From: JBNJDJ01 sp051744845
Lineage (GTDB): Bacteria > Bacillota > Clostridia > Peptostreptococcales > Acidaminobacteraceae
Length of the DNA stretch: 56,798 bases
Reading direction: 5' to 3'
NCBI GenBank assembly: GCA_051744845.1
Contig: JBNJDJ010000006.1
Location: 1 to 56,798, forward strand
Position numbers and translations under genes: made by a program. This document shows, in pieces, positions 24,681 through 33,710 of this stretch. A model generated the notes under the pieces. That model did not search any database and was not told where the DNA came from. It saw only the letters and a list, made by a program, of their open reading frames with translations. Numbering within the stretch: the stretch's first letter is position 1; every line of letters starts with the position of its first letter.

Positions 24681-25420
24681 TTTTCCTCCTTAAATAATTT
24701 AATAAATTTCAAACTTTTAAAATCGCTTTTTTCTAAATAATAAGAAATGTACTTATATAATATTATATCCAATTTTTTCAAAAATACGCTATTAATTTCA
24801 ATTTTAATAATATCTTCTATTTTATTAGAGTCAACATATTGAAAAATCTTTAAAATTTTCATGCTTATATTCATAGTATCATCAAAATCGCAATTATTAC
24901 AAAGTATTCCTCCATTTTTAACACTAAACTTAATATTTTCATCTAAAGATTTATTACAATTACTACAATCATAAATATTAGGTTTATATCCTAAATTAGA
25001 TATTAACTTATAGTCAAAAATTACTTTTAATAAATTATAATCTGTCGTTTCTTCTAAAAATGCTAAAGTTTTTAATAGTAAAATAAAGTTTTTTCTATCA
25101 GGCCTATTAGAATAAATAGAAAATAATGTTAATTCTAAAAAATATGAACCATAACTCATCTTTTCAATATCTTCTCTAATAGAATAAAATGATTTATTAA
25201 TAGAAATATCATTTAAATGATTCCAATTTTTGCCAATATACACATCAAATTCTCCATATACAAAAATATTTGAAACCGGAGCAAATTTAGATTTTACCTT
25301 TTTAGCATTTCTAGCAATAGCAACTATTTTACCGCGTTTTAAAGAAAATATAGTTATTAATAAGTCGTCTTCATTAAAATCCATTGTTTTTAAAATTATA
25401 CCTTTAGTTGATATTTTCAA
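24677..25420 (-). CDS. recO: DNA repair protein RecO
   Basis: 247 residues. An N-terminal OB fold (KGIILKTMDFNEDDLLITIFS and the basic KIVAIARNAKKVKSKFAP segment) is followed by a helical domain and a Cys4 zinc motif (CSNCNKSL...CNNC, about residues 148-173). RecO works with RecR to load RecA on gapped DNA. The start codon is TTG (25418-25420) behind RBS AGGAGG, with no better ATG nearby. Placed between mgtE and the DUF4342 gene. Confidence 0.95.
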   Translation of the reverse strand: MKISTKGIILKTMDFNEDDLLITIFSLKRGKIVAIARNAKKVKSKFAPVSNIFVYGEFDVYIGKNWNHLNDISINKSFYSIREDIEKMSYGSYFLELTLFSIYSNRPDRKNFILLLKTLAFLEETTDYNLLKVIFDYKLISNLGYKPNIYDCSNCNKSLDENIKFSVKNGGILCNNCDFDDTMNISMKILKIFQYVDSNKIEDIIKIEINSVFLKKLDIILYKYISYYLEKSDFKSLKFIKLFKEEK

Positions 25421-25437
25421 AATGCCTCCTTTAAATA

Positions 25438-26811
25438 TTAACCAAGTTTAGTAAGTAAAATAGTGGCTAAAGTGAAATATATACTTAAACCAGTTATATC
25501 TACAGTTGTAGTTATAAACGGCGCAGATGCTACTGCAGGGTCAACACCTAGTTTATCAAAAATCAAAGGTATTAATGTTCCTATAGTTGCAGCTGTAATA
25601 ATATTTCCCATCATTGCAACGCCTACAATTACACTTAAAATCATTTCTTCATGCAAAATAAAAGCAAAAAAACCTACCAAACTTGCACAAACTAATCCAA
25701 CTATAACACCAACGGAAACTTCATGAGCAAGAGTTTTTAAAATATCTTTAGATTCAATTTGTCCAATAGCTAAGTTTCTTACAGTGATAGTTGAAGATTG
25801 AGTTCCTACATTACCTCCCATGCCTGCTAAAAGCGGCATAAACAATGAAAGTAAAGTGTAGGTGTTAATTATCCCTTGGAACCTATTAACTACTGTAGCC
25901 GAAATTAATCCTCCAAATACAGTTATAATTAACCATGGTAATCTAGCTTTAGTAGAACTGACTATTGAGCCCCAAATATCTTTATCACTAATTATTTCTT
26001 CTGATGAACCAGCAAATTTCATAAAATCCTCAGTTGCTTCATCTTCAATTACATCAATGATATCATCTACAGTAATAATTCCTTTTAATTTATTAAAATC
26101 ATCTATAACAGGAATTGCAAGTAAATCATATTTTGAAACTAAATGAGCAACTTCTTCTTGGTCATCATAAACATTTACATGTATTATATTTTTACTCATA
26201 ATATCTTTAAGTAAAGTCTCTTTTTTAGCTACTAATAATTCTCTTAAAGATAAAACTCCAACTAATTTATTATTATTATCAACAATATATATATAATAAA
26301 TTGTCTCAGCTTCTGGTGCTTCTTTCTCAAGATACTTAATAGCTTCTAACTTAGTTTTATTCTCTTCTAAATACACATAATCACTTGTCATAATCCCGCC
26401 GGCAACTTCAGGATCATAACTTAATAATTTTTTTACTTCTTTAGAATCTTCTATTTCTAAGTCATCTATAACATTTAATGCTCTTTTTTGATTTAATTCC
26501 GATAATATATCTACAATATCATCTTTTGCAGTATGATCTAAAATTATTTCTCTTTTTCTTTTATCTAATCTTTTAATCAAAGATACAAAACTATCTGGTT
26601 CTACAGCTTCTAAAATTTGAGAAGCTTTATCAATATCTAAAAGATCAAATATAATATTTGTCTTATCTGTATTTAAATCTTTGATTATATCTACTAAATC
26701 CATAGGATGAATATCATTAAGATATTCTTTTAACTTATCCATTTCTCTAAAATCAATCAAATTATCGATTTCAATCATCAATTCACTTATACGCTTATAT
26801 TGCTTATACAC
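25438..26811 (-). CDS. mgtE: Magnesium transporter MgtE
   Basis: 457 residues: an N-terminal superhelical Mg2+-sensing domain (about 1-130), two CBS domains (about 130-255; MSKNIIHVNVYDD, VIDDFNKLKGIITVDD), a connecting helix and five transmembrane helices (about 285-457) with the pore motif PLLAGMGGNVGTQSST. It mediates Mg2+ uptake through a channel closed by cytosolic Mg2+. The start codon is GTG with RBS AGGAGG 6 nt upstream. Its position between era and recO is atypical for many Firmicutes, and there is no M-box, so control is likely protein-based. Confidence 0.96.
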   Translation of the reverse strand: MYKQYKRISELMIEIDNLIDFREMDKLKEYLNDIHPMDLVDIIKDLNTDKTNIIFDLLDIDKASQILEAVEPDSFVSLIKRLDKRKREIILDHTAKDDIVDILSELNQKRALNVIDDLEIEDSKEVKKLLSYDPEVAGGIMTSDYVYLEENKTKLEAIKYLEKEAPEAETIYYIYIVDNNNKLVGVLSLRELLVAKKETLLKDIMSKNIIHVNVYDDQEEVAHLVSKYDLLAIPVIDDFNKLKGIITVDDIIDVIEDEATEDFMKFAGSSEEIISDKDIWGSIVSSTKARLPWLIITVFGGLISATVVNRFQGIINTYTLLSLFMPLLAGMGGNVGTQSSTITVRNLAIGQIESKDILKTLAHEVSVGVIVGLVCASLVGFFAFILHEEMILSVIVGVAMMGNIITAATIGTLIPLIFDKLGVDPAVASAPFITTTVDITGLSIYFTLATILLTKLG

Positions 26812-26831
26812 AAAAGTCCTCCTAAATTTTT

Positions 26832-27713
26832 TTAATAAGAATCATCTATATAATTAGGATTATTTCTCCAATTTTTCACTACTTTGACCCAAAGTTGTAA
26901 ATTTACTTTTACTCCTACTAATTTTTCGATATCTTGTCTAGCAGCTTTTCCAATTCCTTTAATCTTTCGTCCACCTTTACCAATAATAATACCTTTATGA
27001 GAATTTTTTTCACAAATTATAGTAGCGTCAATATCTATCAAATCTTTATTTTCTCTTTCTTTATAATTATCAATTTTAACTAAAACACCATGAGGTACTT
27101 CTTGTTGTAAATACATTAAAGCTTTTTCTCTAATAAATTCTGATACAATCGTTTTAACTGGTTGGTCTATAAACATATCTTGAGGATAATATTTAGGTCC
27201 TTCATTTAAAAAACTTTTAACTTTATTTATTAAGTCATTAACATTTTGTCCATTTAATGCAGATATACCTACAATTTCTTTGATAAAATCATATCTTTCG
27301 TATTTTCTTACAATCTGTATAAGTTCACTCTTTTTTATTAAATCAATTTTATTAATTGCTAAAATAATTGGTTTTTTTACAGTTTTTAAAATATCTAAAA
27401 TATATTTATCTCCTGGACCAATTTGTAAAGAAGAATCTATCATAAATATTACTACATCTACTTCATTTAATGTTCTTTTAGTTGTACTCATTAACCTTTT
27501 CGATAATTCATTTTTAGGTTTATGAACTCCTGGAGTATCTAAAAATACGACTTGACTATCTTTATCATTATAAATTGCTGATATTTTATTTCTTGTCGTT
27601 TGAGGTTTATCAGTAACAATAATTACTTTTTGTTTTAAAATTTTATTTACTAAAGTTGATTTTCCTACATTAGTTCTACCAATAATTGTTGCAAATCCAG
27701 ATTTAAAACTCAT
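26832..27713 (-). CDS. era: GTPase Era
   Basis: 293 residues. The G domain has G1 GRTNVGKS (12-19), G3 DTPGVHKP and G4 NKID; a C-terminal KH domain has GIIIGKGGRKIKGIG. Era binds the 3' end of 16S rRNA and assists 30S maturation. It starts at the last base of the cdd stop (1-nt overlap), and mgtE follows 20 nt later. Confidence 0.98.
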   Translation of the reverse strand: MSFKSGFATIIGRTNVGKSTLVNKILKQKVIIVTDKPQTTRNKISAIYNDKDSQVVFLDTPGVHKPKNELSKRLMSTTKRTLNEVDVVIFMIDSSLQIGPGDKYILDILKTVKKPIILAINKIDLIKKSELIQIVRKYERYDFIKEIVGISALNGQNVNDLINKVKSFLNEGPKYYPQDMFIDQPVKTIVSEFIREKALMYLQQEVPHGVLVKIDNYKERENKDLIDIDATIICEKNSHKGIIIGKGGRKIKGIGKAARQDIEKLVGVKVNLQLWVKVVKNWRNNPNYIDDSY

Positions 27714-28108
27714 TATTTTACCTCATCTAAATCTTTGCCAGTAAAAGAATGTGGCAATAAATCGTCAATTTTAAATACTTTCAATTTAGAATCTTTTTCA
27801 ATAATAACTTCAATATCTATACCAAATTCTACTATAACTTGTCTACATATACCACAAGGATACGTCTCTTTAGCATCTCCTGTTACAGCTATTTTTTCAA
27901 ACTCTCTTTGTCCTTCACTAACTGCTTTAAATATAGCAGTCCTTTCTGCACAGTTAGTTGCTCCAATAGAAGCAATCTCTACATTACATCCTGTATATAC
28001 TTTCCCGCTTTTAGTAAGTAAAGCAGCTCCAACTTTAAAATCTGAATACGGTACATATGCATTCTCTTTTGCTTTTTTAGCCATTTCCATTAATTTTTTA
28101 TTATTCAT
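27713..28108 (-). CDS. cdd: Cytidine deaminase
   Basis: 131 residues, the short tetrameric type. Zinc-site motifs: CAE at 53-55 (C53 ligand, E55 proton shuttle) and PCGIC (C85, C88 ligands). It deaminates cytidine and deoxycytidine to uridine/deoxyuridine in pyrimidine salvage. It overlaps era by one base. The order ybeY-(x)-cdd-era is typical, but here x is a lipoprotein gene instead of the usual dgkA. Confidence 0.97.
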   Translation of the reverse strand: MNNKKLMEMAKKAKENAYVPYSDFKVGAALLTKSGKVYTGCNVEIASIGATNCAERTAIFKAVSEGQREFEKIAVTGDAKETYPCGICRQVIVEFGIDIEVIIEKDSKLKVFKIDDLLPHSFTGKDLDEVK

Positions 28109-28119
28109 AATACACCTTT

Positions 28120-29235
28120 CTAATTTATTTCAATTTCAATATCTAACGGAACTACTTGTATCCAAGTTTTTCCTTTATTTAATGTGATTTTCTCTCCATC
28201 TTTATTTAAAAATATAGTTTTACTATCAACACTATCTTTTTTCCAATCTAAATCAATAACTTCTCCATTAGTTATTAATTTAGCTTTGCCACTTCCTATT
28301 AAATTTATATTTTTACGTCCTTTATTATCATAAACTTTATGTTTTGCAAATTGTATTATTATATTCGTTACTTTTATTTCATTATCAGTGGATTCATCTA
28401 AATATTTTTCGTTATTTGTATACCTTAAATATTTATTTTGATCTTCTAAATATCTATACTCAGATATATAACCATAAGAATCTGAGTTATCTGGTTTTTT
28501 ATAAAAAATCTTAATATTTTTAGCTTTTTCTCCATTTAAGTTTTTTAATTCATTATTAAATTCAAAAAAATCAATATTATTATCTAGAGAATACTTTTTT
28601 CTATCTGCTTCTTTTAAGATTGCATTAGAACTAGTATACATATTATGTGGTATATTTTTATGATTTTTTCTCCAAAAAGTATTATACCCACTAGCCATTG
28701 CATCAATATCTTTAACATTAAACCTATCAATATCTTTAAAAGCTTGAGGAGATCCACCTACATGAACATAAAAACTTCCTAACTCTAAAGCTTTTTTAAT
28801 AAAATAAGGTCTTGCACTTCTTACTGGACCAATATTTTCTGGAAATATCGATTGATAAATTGCCATATATCTTGTTATTTTACCTTCAGCAAGTATCTCA
28901 TATACAATATCAGCTTTACTTAAATTTGCTTGTGGTCTTGCTTTATAATGATTATCAAGCATAACAGCAATAGGTCTTCTATTAATTATACTTTCTTTTA
29001 CTTCTAGACCTGTTAACTCAGAATAAAATTTAGGTTCTTTATCTTCTTTTTTATTACTCTCTTCTTTTTTTGTAATTAGCTCATCATCTTGATTTTCAGT
29101 TTCAATGACATCAATTTCTTCTTCATTCACTTGTTCATCAACAACATTATTTGCTTCATTATTTATTTTTTCTTTATCATTACATCCTACTAAAAATAAA
29201 GAAAAAATCAATAATACTATAAATATTTTTTTCAT
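28120..29235 (-). CDS. DUF3048 family lipoprotein (YerB-like)
   Basis: 371 residues. The lipoprotein signal has lipobox LFLVGC (C18), followed by an acidic Glu/Asp/Asn-rich linker (about 20-70) and the DUF3048 body: RRPIAVMLDNHYKARPQANLS, DIVYEILAEG, SIFPENIGPVRSARPYF, and the C-terminal TWIQVVPLD motif. It is membrane-tethered on the outside; function unknown (B. subtilis YerB relative, possibly cell-envelope). It ends 11 nt before cdd and starts 1 nt after ybeY. Confidence 0.9.
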   Translation of the reverse strand: MKKIFIVLLIFSLFLVGCNDKEKINNEANNVVDEQVNEEEIDVIETENQDDELITKKEESNKKEDKEPKFYSELTGLEVKESIINRRPIAVMLDNHYKARPQANLSKADIVYEILAEGKITRYMAIYQSIFPENIGPVRSARPYFIKKALELGSFYVHVGGSPQAFKDIDRFNVKDIDAMASGYNTFWRKNHKNIPHNMYTSSNAILKEADRKKYSLDNNIDFFEFNNELKNLNGEKAKNIKIFYKKPDNSDSYGYISEYRYLEDQNKYLRYTNNEKYLDESTDNEIKVTNIIIQFAKHKVYDNKGRKNINLIGSGKAKLITNGEVIDLDWKKDSVDSKTIFLNKDGEKITLNKGKTWIQVVPLDIEIEIN

Positions 29236-29236
29236 T

Positions 29237-29695
29237 TTATCTCCTTAAATCAATAGATTTTAAAATATCTTTTTCTTTAGAACGCATTATTTTTTTATCA
29301 AACTTATTTTTATGGTTATATCCTAATAAATGCAAAATACTATGGATAGTTAAATATCCTATCTCTCTTTTTAAACTATGTTCATACTCTTTTGCTTGCG
29401 AATTTGCTCTTTTACAAGAAATAACTATATCACCTAAATAAAGGATTTTAGAATTTACTTCTTCTAAATTTTCATAACCTGGAAAAGATAAAACATCAGT
29501 TACAGTATCTTTGTTTCTAAATTTTTTATTTAATTTTTTTATTTCTTGATTATCTACAAACAAATAACTAATTTGGACATCTTTTTCAATCTTTTCATAA
29601 TCTAAAGTAGCCTTTATACATCTTTTTATAAACTTTTTAAACTCATCATCTATATTTAAAAAATCTTGCCTACTATTTATTAAAAGATCTATCAT
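29237..29695 (-). CDS. ybeY: Endoribonuclease YbeY
   Basis: 152 residues. The metal-binding signature HSILHLLGYNHKN (HxxxHxxGYxH) is intact, with the conserved TDVLSFP motif and GDIVISC before it. YbeY is a zinc-dependent RNase that acts in 16S rRNA 3'-end maturation and ribosome quality control. The ATG overlaps the phoH stop by one base; typical partner order. Confidence 0.96.
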   Translation of the reverse strand: MIDLLINSRQDFLNIDDEFKKFIKRCIKATLDYEKIEKDVQISYLFVDNQEIKKLNKKFRNKDTVTDVLSFPGYENLEEVNSKILYLGDIVISCKRANSQAKEYEHSLKREIGYLTIHSILHLLGYNHKNKFDKKIMRSKEKDILKSIDLRR

Positions 29696-30639
29696 TATTT
29701 ACCGCCTTTTTCATATCTAGATATGATGTCTTTAACAAGTCTATGACGTACTACATCTTCACCTTTAAGACGAGAAATTTTAATGTTTTTTAAATTTTTA
29801 AGAATCTCAGAAGCATGTACTAAACCGGAACTTTTATGTCCTTTTAAATCAATTTGACTAATATCCCCATTAACAACAACTTTTGATCCAAAACCAAATC
29901 TAGTTAAAAACATTTTCATTTGAGATATAGTAGTATTTTGTGCTTCATCTAAAATTATAAAAGCATTATCTAAAGTTCTACCACGCATATAAGCTAAAGG
30001 GGCTACTTCAATTAATCCATTTTCTTTATATTTATTAAAAAGTTTAGTTCCTAATAAATTATACAAAGCATCGTGAAGCGGTCTTAAATAAGGATCAATT
30101 TTCATCTCTAAATCACCAGGTAAAAAGCCTAAATTTTCTCCAGCTTCAACTGCTGGTCTAGTAATTATAATTCTATCTATTTCTTTATTTCTAAAAGCCC
30201 TAACAGCCATAGCAACTGCTAAATATGTTTTACCTGTACCTGCTGGACCAATCCCAAAAGTTAAAACATTATTTTTTATACCTTCTACATACGATTTTTG
30301 CCCTGGAGTCTTTGGCTTTATAGTTTGTCCTTTTACATTTAAGCAAATAATAAAATCGTTCATTGTATCTAACTTACTTAATTCATTTTGTTTAACTTTT
30401 TTTATATAAAAATCAATTAATTGATCATCGATTGTTTTATTATGTTCAATTTCTTCTAATAATTTTAAAATGAGTATTTCAACAATTTCCTTGTCACTAC
30501 CTTGAATAATGATATTCCCATTTTGAATTCTTATTAAACAATCAAATTCATCTTCTATTAATTTTATATTTTTATCTAAATTACCAAATAACTTGGCTAT
30601 TTTATCTTTTGAATGTATCTTTATTTTTATTGAATCCAA
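29695..30639 (-). CDS. phoH: PhoH-family ATPase
   Basis: 314 residues. An N-terminal KH-like RNA-binding arm (about 1-100) precedes the P-loop domain with Walker A GPAGTGKTYLA, ITRPAVEAGENLGFLPGDL and Walker B FIILDEAQN. The start is TTG at 30637-30639, fixed by GGAGG five bases upstream. PhoH proteins are predicted RNA-related ATPases linked to YbeY; the exact role is unsettled. First gene of the ybeY-cdd-era-mgtE-recO transcript. Confidence 0.94.
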   Translation of the reverse strand: MDSIKIKIHSKDKIAKLFGNLDKNIKLIEDEFDCLIRIQNGNIIIQGSDKEIVEILILKLLEEIEHNKTIDDQLIDFYIKKVKQNELSKLDTMNDFIICLNVKGQTIKPKTPGQKSYVEGIKNNVLTFGIGPAGTGKTYLAVAMAVRAFRNKEIDRIIITRPAVEAGENLGFLPGDLEMKIDPYLRPLHDALYNLLGTKLFNKYKENGLIEVAPLAYMRGRTLDNAFIILDEAQNTTISQMKMFLTRFGFGSKVVVNGDISQIDLKGHKSSGLVHASEILKNLKNIKISRLKGEDVVRHRLVKDIISRYEKGGK

Positions 30640-30669
30640 ATTTTCCTCCTTTTATATCACCTACTTTTA

Positions 30670-30675
30670 ATTATA
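30670..30675 (-). promoter_or_regulatory. Extended -10 promoter of the phoH operon
   Basis: Minus strand TG-G-TATAAT at 30670-30678; a weak -35 (TTTTCA) lies 17 nt further upstream. Confidence 0.65.
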
Positions 30676-30728
30676 CCATACTAATCAAACAATGAAAAAT
30701 AAACATAAATCAACTGATTTAAATTTCA

Positions 30729-30780
30729 AAAATAAATCCTCAATTAATCTTTATCAATAAAGATAAGATTTATTGAGGAT
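30729..30780 (-). terminator. Terminator of the pepT-like-yqeY operon
   Basis: Minus-strand stem ATCCTCAAT / ATTGAGGAT around an imperfect inner AATCTT helix, followed by a T-rich tract; located 13 nt after yqeY. Confidence 0.85.
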
Positions 30781-30792
30781 CATTATATTTAT

Positions 30793-31230
30793 TTACATTA
30801 GCTTAGATTTAACAATCTCCGCTACTAAAGAATTTTCAGCTTTACCTTTTACTTTAGAAGTAACTTTTCCCATTACTTTTCCCATATCTTTCATACTAGT
30901 TGCCGATACATTTTGAATTGTTTCATCAATAATTTTTTCTAATTCTTCTTTAGACAACTGTTTTGGTAAATACTTTTTTAAAATAGCAATCTCTTTTTCA
31001 GTTTTTTCAACTAAATCTTGTCTTTCAGCTTTTTTAAAATCTTTTAAAGCATTTCTCTTAACTTTGATTTGAGAAGCTATAATATCCATAATTCTTTCTT
31101 TATCTACATCAATTCTTTCATCAACTTCTATTTGCTTAATTTCTGCTTTAAGCATTGTTATAACTTGCTTTTTTAGCTTATTTTTATTTTTCATAGCTTC
31201 TTTTAAATCATTCATTAATTTCTTTTTCAT
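30793..31230 (-). CDS. yqeY: GatB/YqeY domain protein
   Basis: 145 residues, the helical YqeY fold shared with the tail domain of GatB and with glutaminyl-tRNA synthetase appendages. The characteristic pattern is ALKDFKKAERQDLVEKTEKE, then the YLPKQLSKEEL segment and C-terminal KDMGKVMGKVTSKVKGKA, where conserved Lys/Gly could contact tRNA. Function is not firmly known. It usually follows rpsU; here only 21 nt separate it from the HIT gene and rpsU is absent. Confidence 0.95.
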   Translation of the reverse strand: MKKKLMNDLKEAMKNKNKLKKQVITMLKAEIKQIEVDERIDVDKERIMDIIASQIKVKRNALKDFKKAERQDLVEKTEKEIAILKKYLPKQLSKEELEKIIDETIQNVSATSMKDMGKVMGKVTSKVKGKAENSLVAEIVKSKLM

Positions 31231-31251
31231 AATTATAATCTTTCTCCTTTT

Positions 31252-31590
31252 TTAACCTGGAGGCCATTGTAAATTTCTTCCACCTAGTAAATGCAAGTGA
31301 AAATGATTTACAGTTTGGCCACCTAATTTGCCAGTATTATTTACAATCCGATATCCATCTTGACTTAAACCTTGATCTTTAGCAATTTTTTTTGCAACTA
31401 ACATTAATTTACCTAAAAGATCTTCATTGTCTATTTCATTTAATGACTTTTTATGTTTTTTAGGTATAATTAAAATATGCGTTGGAGCAACAGGATTAAC
31501 ATCATTAAAAGCCATACAAAATTCATCTTCATATACTTTATCAGAAGGTATATCTCCATTAACTATTTTACAAAAAATACAATCACTCAT
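31252..31590 (-). CDS. HIT-family hydrolase (HinT-like)
   Basis: 112 residues. The histidine triad is HFHLHLLGG near the C-terminus; the N-terminal CIFCKIVNGDIPS carries the Cys pair often binding zinc in this branch. HinT-type proteins hydrolyse adenosine phosphoramidates such as AMP-lysine. The ATG overlaps the mtaB end by 8 nt, indicating tight coupling. Confidence 0.95.
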   Translation of the reverse strand: MSDCIFCKIVNGDIPSDKVYEDEFCMAFNDVNPVAPTHILIIPKKHKKSLNEIDNEDLLGKLMLVAKKIAKDQGLSQDGYRIVNNTGKLGGQTVNHFHLHLLGGRNLQWPPG

Positions 31591-32902
31591 CTTTCCCTCC
31601 TTTTAAACTTCCAAAAATTTTATTATTGTTATAAAAATCTAGATGAACATCAATCAATTTATTACTTAAATCTTTATCAGATTTAACATATACTCTTAAA
31701 TAATTTTTAGTCAATCCTTCAGCAATTTTATTTTCTTTATCAAAAGTTTCAAATAACACTTTTTTTGTTGTAAGTAAATTTTCTTTAATATACTCCTTTT
31801 CAAGCTTTTTAGTAAGCTTTCTAAGGATTTTAGACCTTTTAGAGCTAATATTACCGTTAACTTGATTTTTCATCTTAGCTGCTTTAGTTCCATCTCTTTT
31901 AGAAAATCTAAATACATGAACTTGACTAAATTTAACTTTTTTAACAAATTCAACTGTTTCATTAAATTCTTTTTTAGTTTCCCCAGGAAAACCAACAATA
32001 ATATCTGTAGTAATAGAAGGATTATTAAAATATTTTCTAATCTTTTTAACAACTTTTAGATACTGATTAGTTTTATAATTTCTATTCATTCTATCTAAAA
32101 CAAAGTCAGATCCACTTTGTAAAGATAAATGAAAGTGATTTACTAATTTAGAAACTTTAGATAATCTTTTAATATTTTTTTCATTTAAGAATGTAGGTTC
32201 TAAAGAAGAAAGCCTAAGTCTTTCAATACCATCAATTTTATTAACTTTATTTAAAAGATCTATTAAGTCAATCTTAAAATCTAAATCTTCTCCATAAGAG
32301 GTTACATGTATTCCAGTAAATACAATTTCCTTATATCCATTATCTCTTAATTTCTTTACTTCTTTAATTACAGAATCTAATTTCCTTGACCTTACTCTTC
32401 CTCTAACATGAGGAATTATACAATATGTACAAAACTCATTACATCCATCTTGAATTTTAATAAAAGCTCTAGTTTTATCTAATGTCTTTTCTAAGATATA
32501 ATCTTCAAATTTATCTTGTTTTGAAATATCAATAATTTTTTCTTTTCTTTTACCATCATAATTTTCAATATATTCTAAAATTTTATTTTTATTATTATTA
32601 CCTATGATTAAGTCTGCTTCATCCATTTCTAAAAGTAATTTAGGTTCTTGTTGTGCATAGCAACCAACTACAATTACTAAAGAATCTAAATTTCTTCTTT
32701 TAGCTTGTCTAATCATTTGCCTAGATTTTTTAGCACTTAAATTTGTTACTGTACACGTATTTATAACATAAACATCTGCTTGTTTTTCAAAATCAATAAC
32801 TTTATAATTAGCATTTTCAAAAATTTCAGTTAAAATATCAGTCTCATAATCATTTACTTTGCAACCTAGTGTTTTAAATGCAACGCTTTGTAAATTTGTC
32901 AT
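31583..32902 (-). CDS. mtaB: tRNA ms2t6A37 methylthiotransferase MtaB
   Basis: 439 residues from ATG 32902, which overlaps the prmA stop as ATGA; RBS AAAGGTG just upstream supports this over the longer frame to 32932. An N-terminal UPF0004 domain has Cys ligands of an auxiliary cluster (LGCKVNDYET, NTCTVT, VVGCYAQ). The radical-SAM motif CNEFCTYC (CxxxCxxC) lies mid-protein and a TRAM domain at the end. It adds a methylthio group to t6A at position 37 of ANN-decoding tRNAs, the MtaB/YqeV branch rather than MiaB. Confidence 0.95.
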   Translation of the reverse strand: MTNLQSVAFKTLGCKVNDYETDILTEIFENANYKVIDFEKQADVYVINTCTVTNLSAKKSRQMIRQAKRRNLDSLVIVVGCYAQQEPKLLLEMDEADLIIGNNNKNKILEYIENYDGKRKEKIIDISKQDKFEDYILEKTLDKTRAFIKIQDGCNEFCTYCIIPHVRGRVRSRKLDSVIKEVKKLRDNGYKEIVFTGIHVTSYGEDLDFKIDLIDLLNKVNKIDGIERLRLSSLEPTFLNEKNIKRLSKVSKLVNHFHLSLQSGSDFVLDRMNRNYKTNQYLKVVKKIRKYFNNPSITTDIIVGFPGETKKEFNETVEFVKKVKFSQVHVFRFSKRDGTKAAKMKNQVNGNISSKRSKILRKLTKKLEKEYIKENLLTTKKVLFETFDKENKIAEGLTKNYLRVYVKSDKDLSNKLIDVHLDFYNNNKIFGSLKGGKDE

Positions 32903-33705
32903 TTTATCACCTTTGCAACAACTGCAATCCACTTTCCTTTTTGTATTTTTTCTATAATTTTTAAATTGTTTTTTTCATATATTTCTTCGACTTTTTCATA
33001 TTTTTCTAAAGTTATTCCTGAAGAAATAAATATAGTATCTTTTTTTAAAACTTTTACAATATCTTTTATTATATCTATAAGAATAGTATATAAAATATTT
33101 GCTAAAACTATATTATAGTTATTATTATATTTATCACTTATACTAGTTTTTTTAACTTCAATACCTTTTTTAATATTATTTAATCTTAAATTTTTTTTAC
33201 ATGCCTTAATAGCTTCTTTATCTATATCTAGAGCAAATACTTTTCTAGCATTAAGTTTTTTACTAATAATAGATAAAATTCCACTTCCACATCCAATATC
33301 TAGAACCAAATCGTCTTTTTTTATATATTTTTGTATTAATTTTATCATTAAAAAAGTAGTCTCGTGTGTACCAGTACCAAAAGACATTCCAGGATCTATT
33401 TTTATAACAATTGGATTTTTATAATTTTTCTTATCATTAAAAGGCTTTATTCTGATTTTATCAGTTATTCCAATAGATTTAAAGCCTTCTTTCCATTTTT
33501 TCTGCCAATCATTTTTTACTTTGGTAACATTTATCTCTATTTTTTTAAAATTTGACTTTTCAAAATATGAAATGACTTTTTTATAGTCTTTAAAATATCC
33601 TTTTACACCATCTTTTTCAATTAAAACACCATTAGTTTTTAACCAATGAAGCCTTTTAGAAATTTCTTCTTTATTTTCTGTTATTATATATATTTCATAC
33701 CACAT
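32899..33705 (-). CDS. prmA: Ribosomal protein L11 methyltransferase PrmA
   Basis: 268 residues, somewhat shorter than the 300-310 of many homologues, with the N-terminal substrate domain trimmed. The SAM motif VLDIGCGSGILSI is clear, with KIDPGMSFGTGTHETT before it and ANILYTILIDI after (NPPF-like catalytic region). It trimethylates ribosomal protein L11. RBS GGAG lies before ATG 33705, 5 nt after the peptidase gene. In most Firmicutes dnaJ-prmA-rsmE-mtaB are contiguous; here rsmE is missing and mtaB overlaps by 4 nt. Confidence 0.94.
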   Translation of the reverse strand: MWYEIYIITENKEEISKRLHWLKTNGVLIEKDGVKGYFKDYKKVISYFEKSNFKKIEINVTKVKNDWQKKWKEGFKSIGITDKIRIKPFNDKKNYKNPIVIKIDPGMSFGTGTHETTFLMIKLIQKYIKKDDLVLDIGCGSGILSIISKKLNARKVFALDIDKEAIKACKKNLRLNNIKKGIEVKKTSISDKYNNNYNIVLANILYTILIDIIKDIVKVLKKDTIFISSGITLEKYEKVEEIYEKNNLKIIEKIQKGKWIAVVAKVIK

Positions 33706-33710
33706 GATAA

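Noticed and set aside
26812..26831. M-box Mg2+ riboswitch for mgtE
   Set aside because: Only 20 nt separate era from mgtE; there is no room for a leader.
27735..28187. 150-codon plus-strand frame opposite cdd
   Set aside because: Overlaps a complete, motif-bearing cytidine deaminase; no RBS or promoter.
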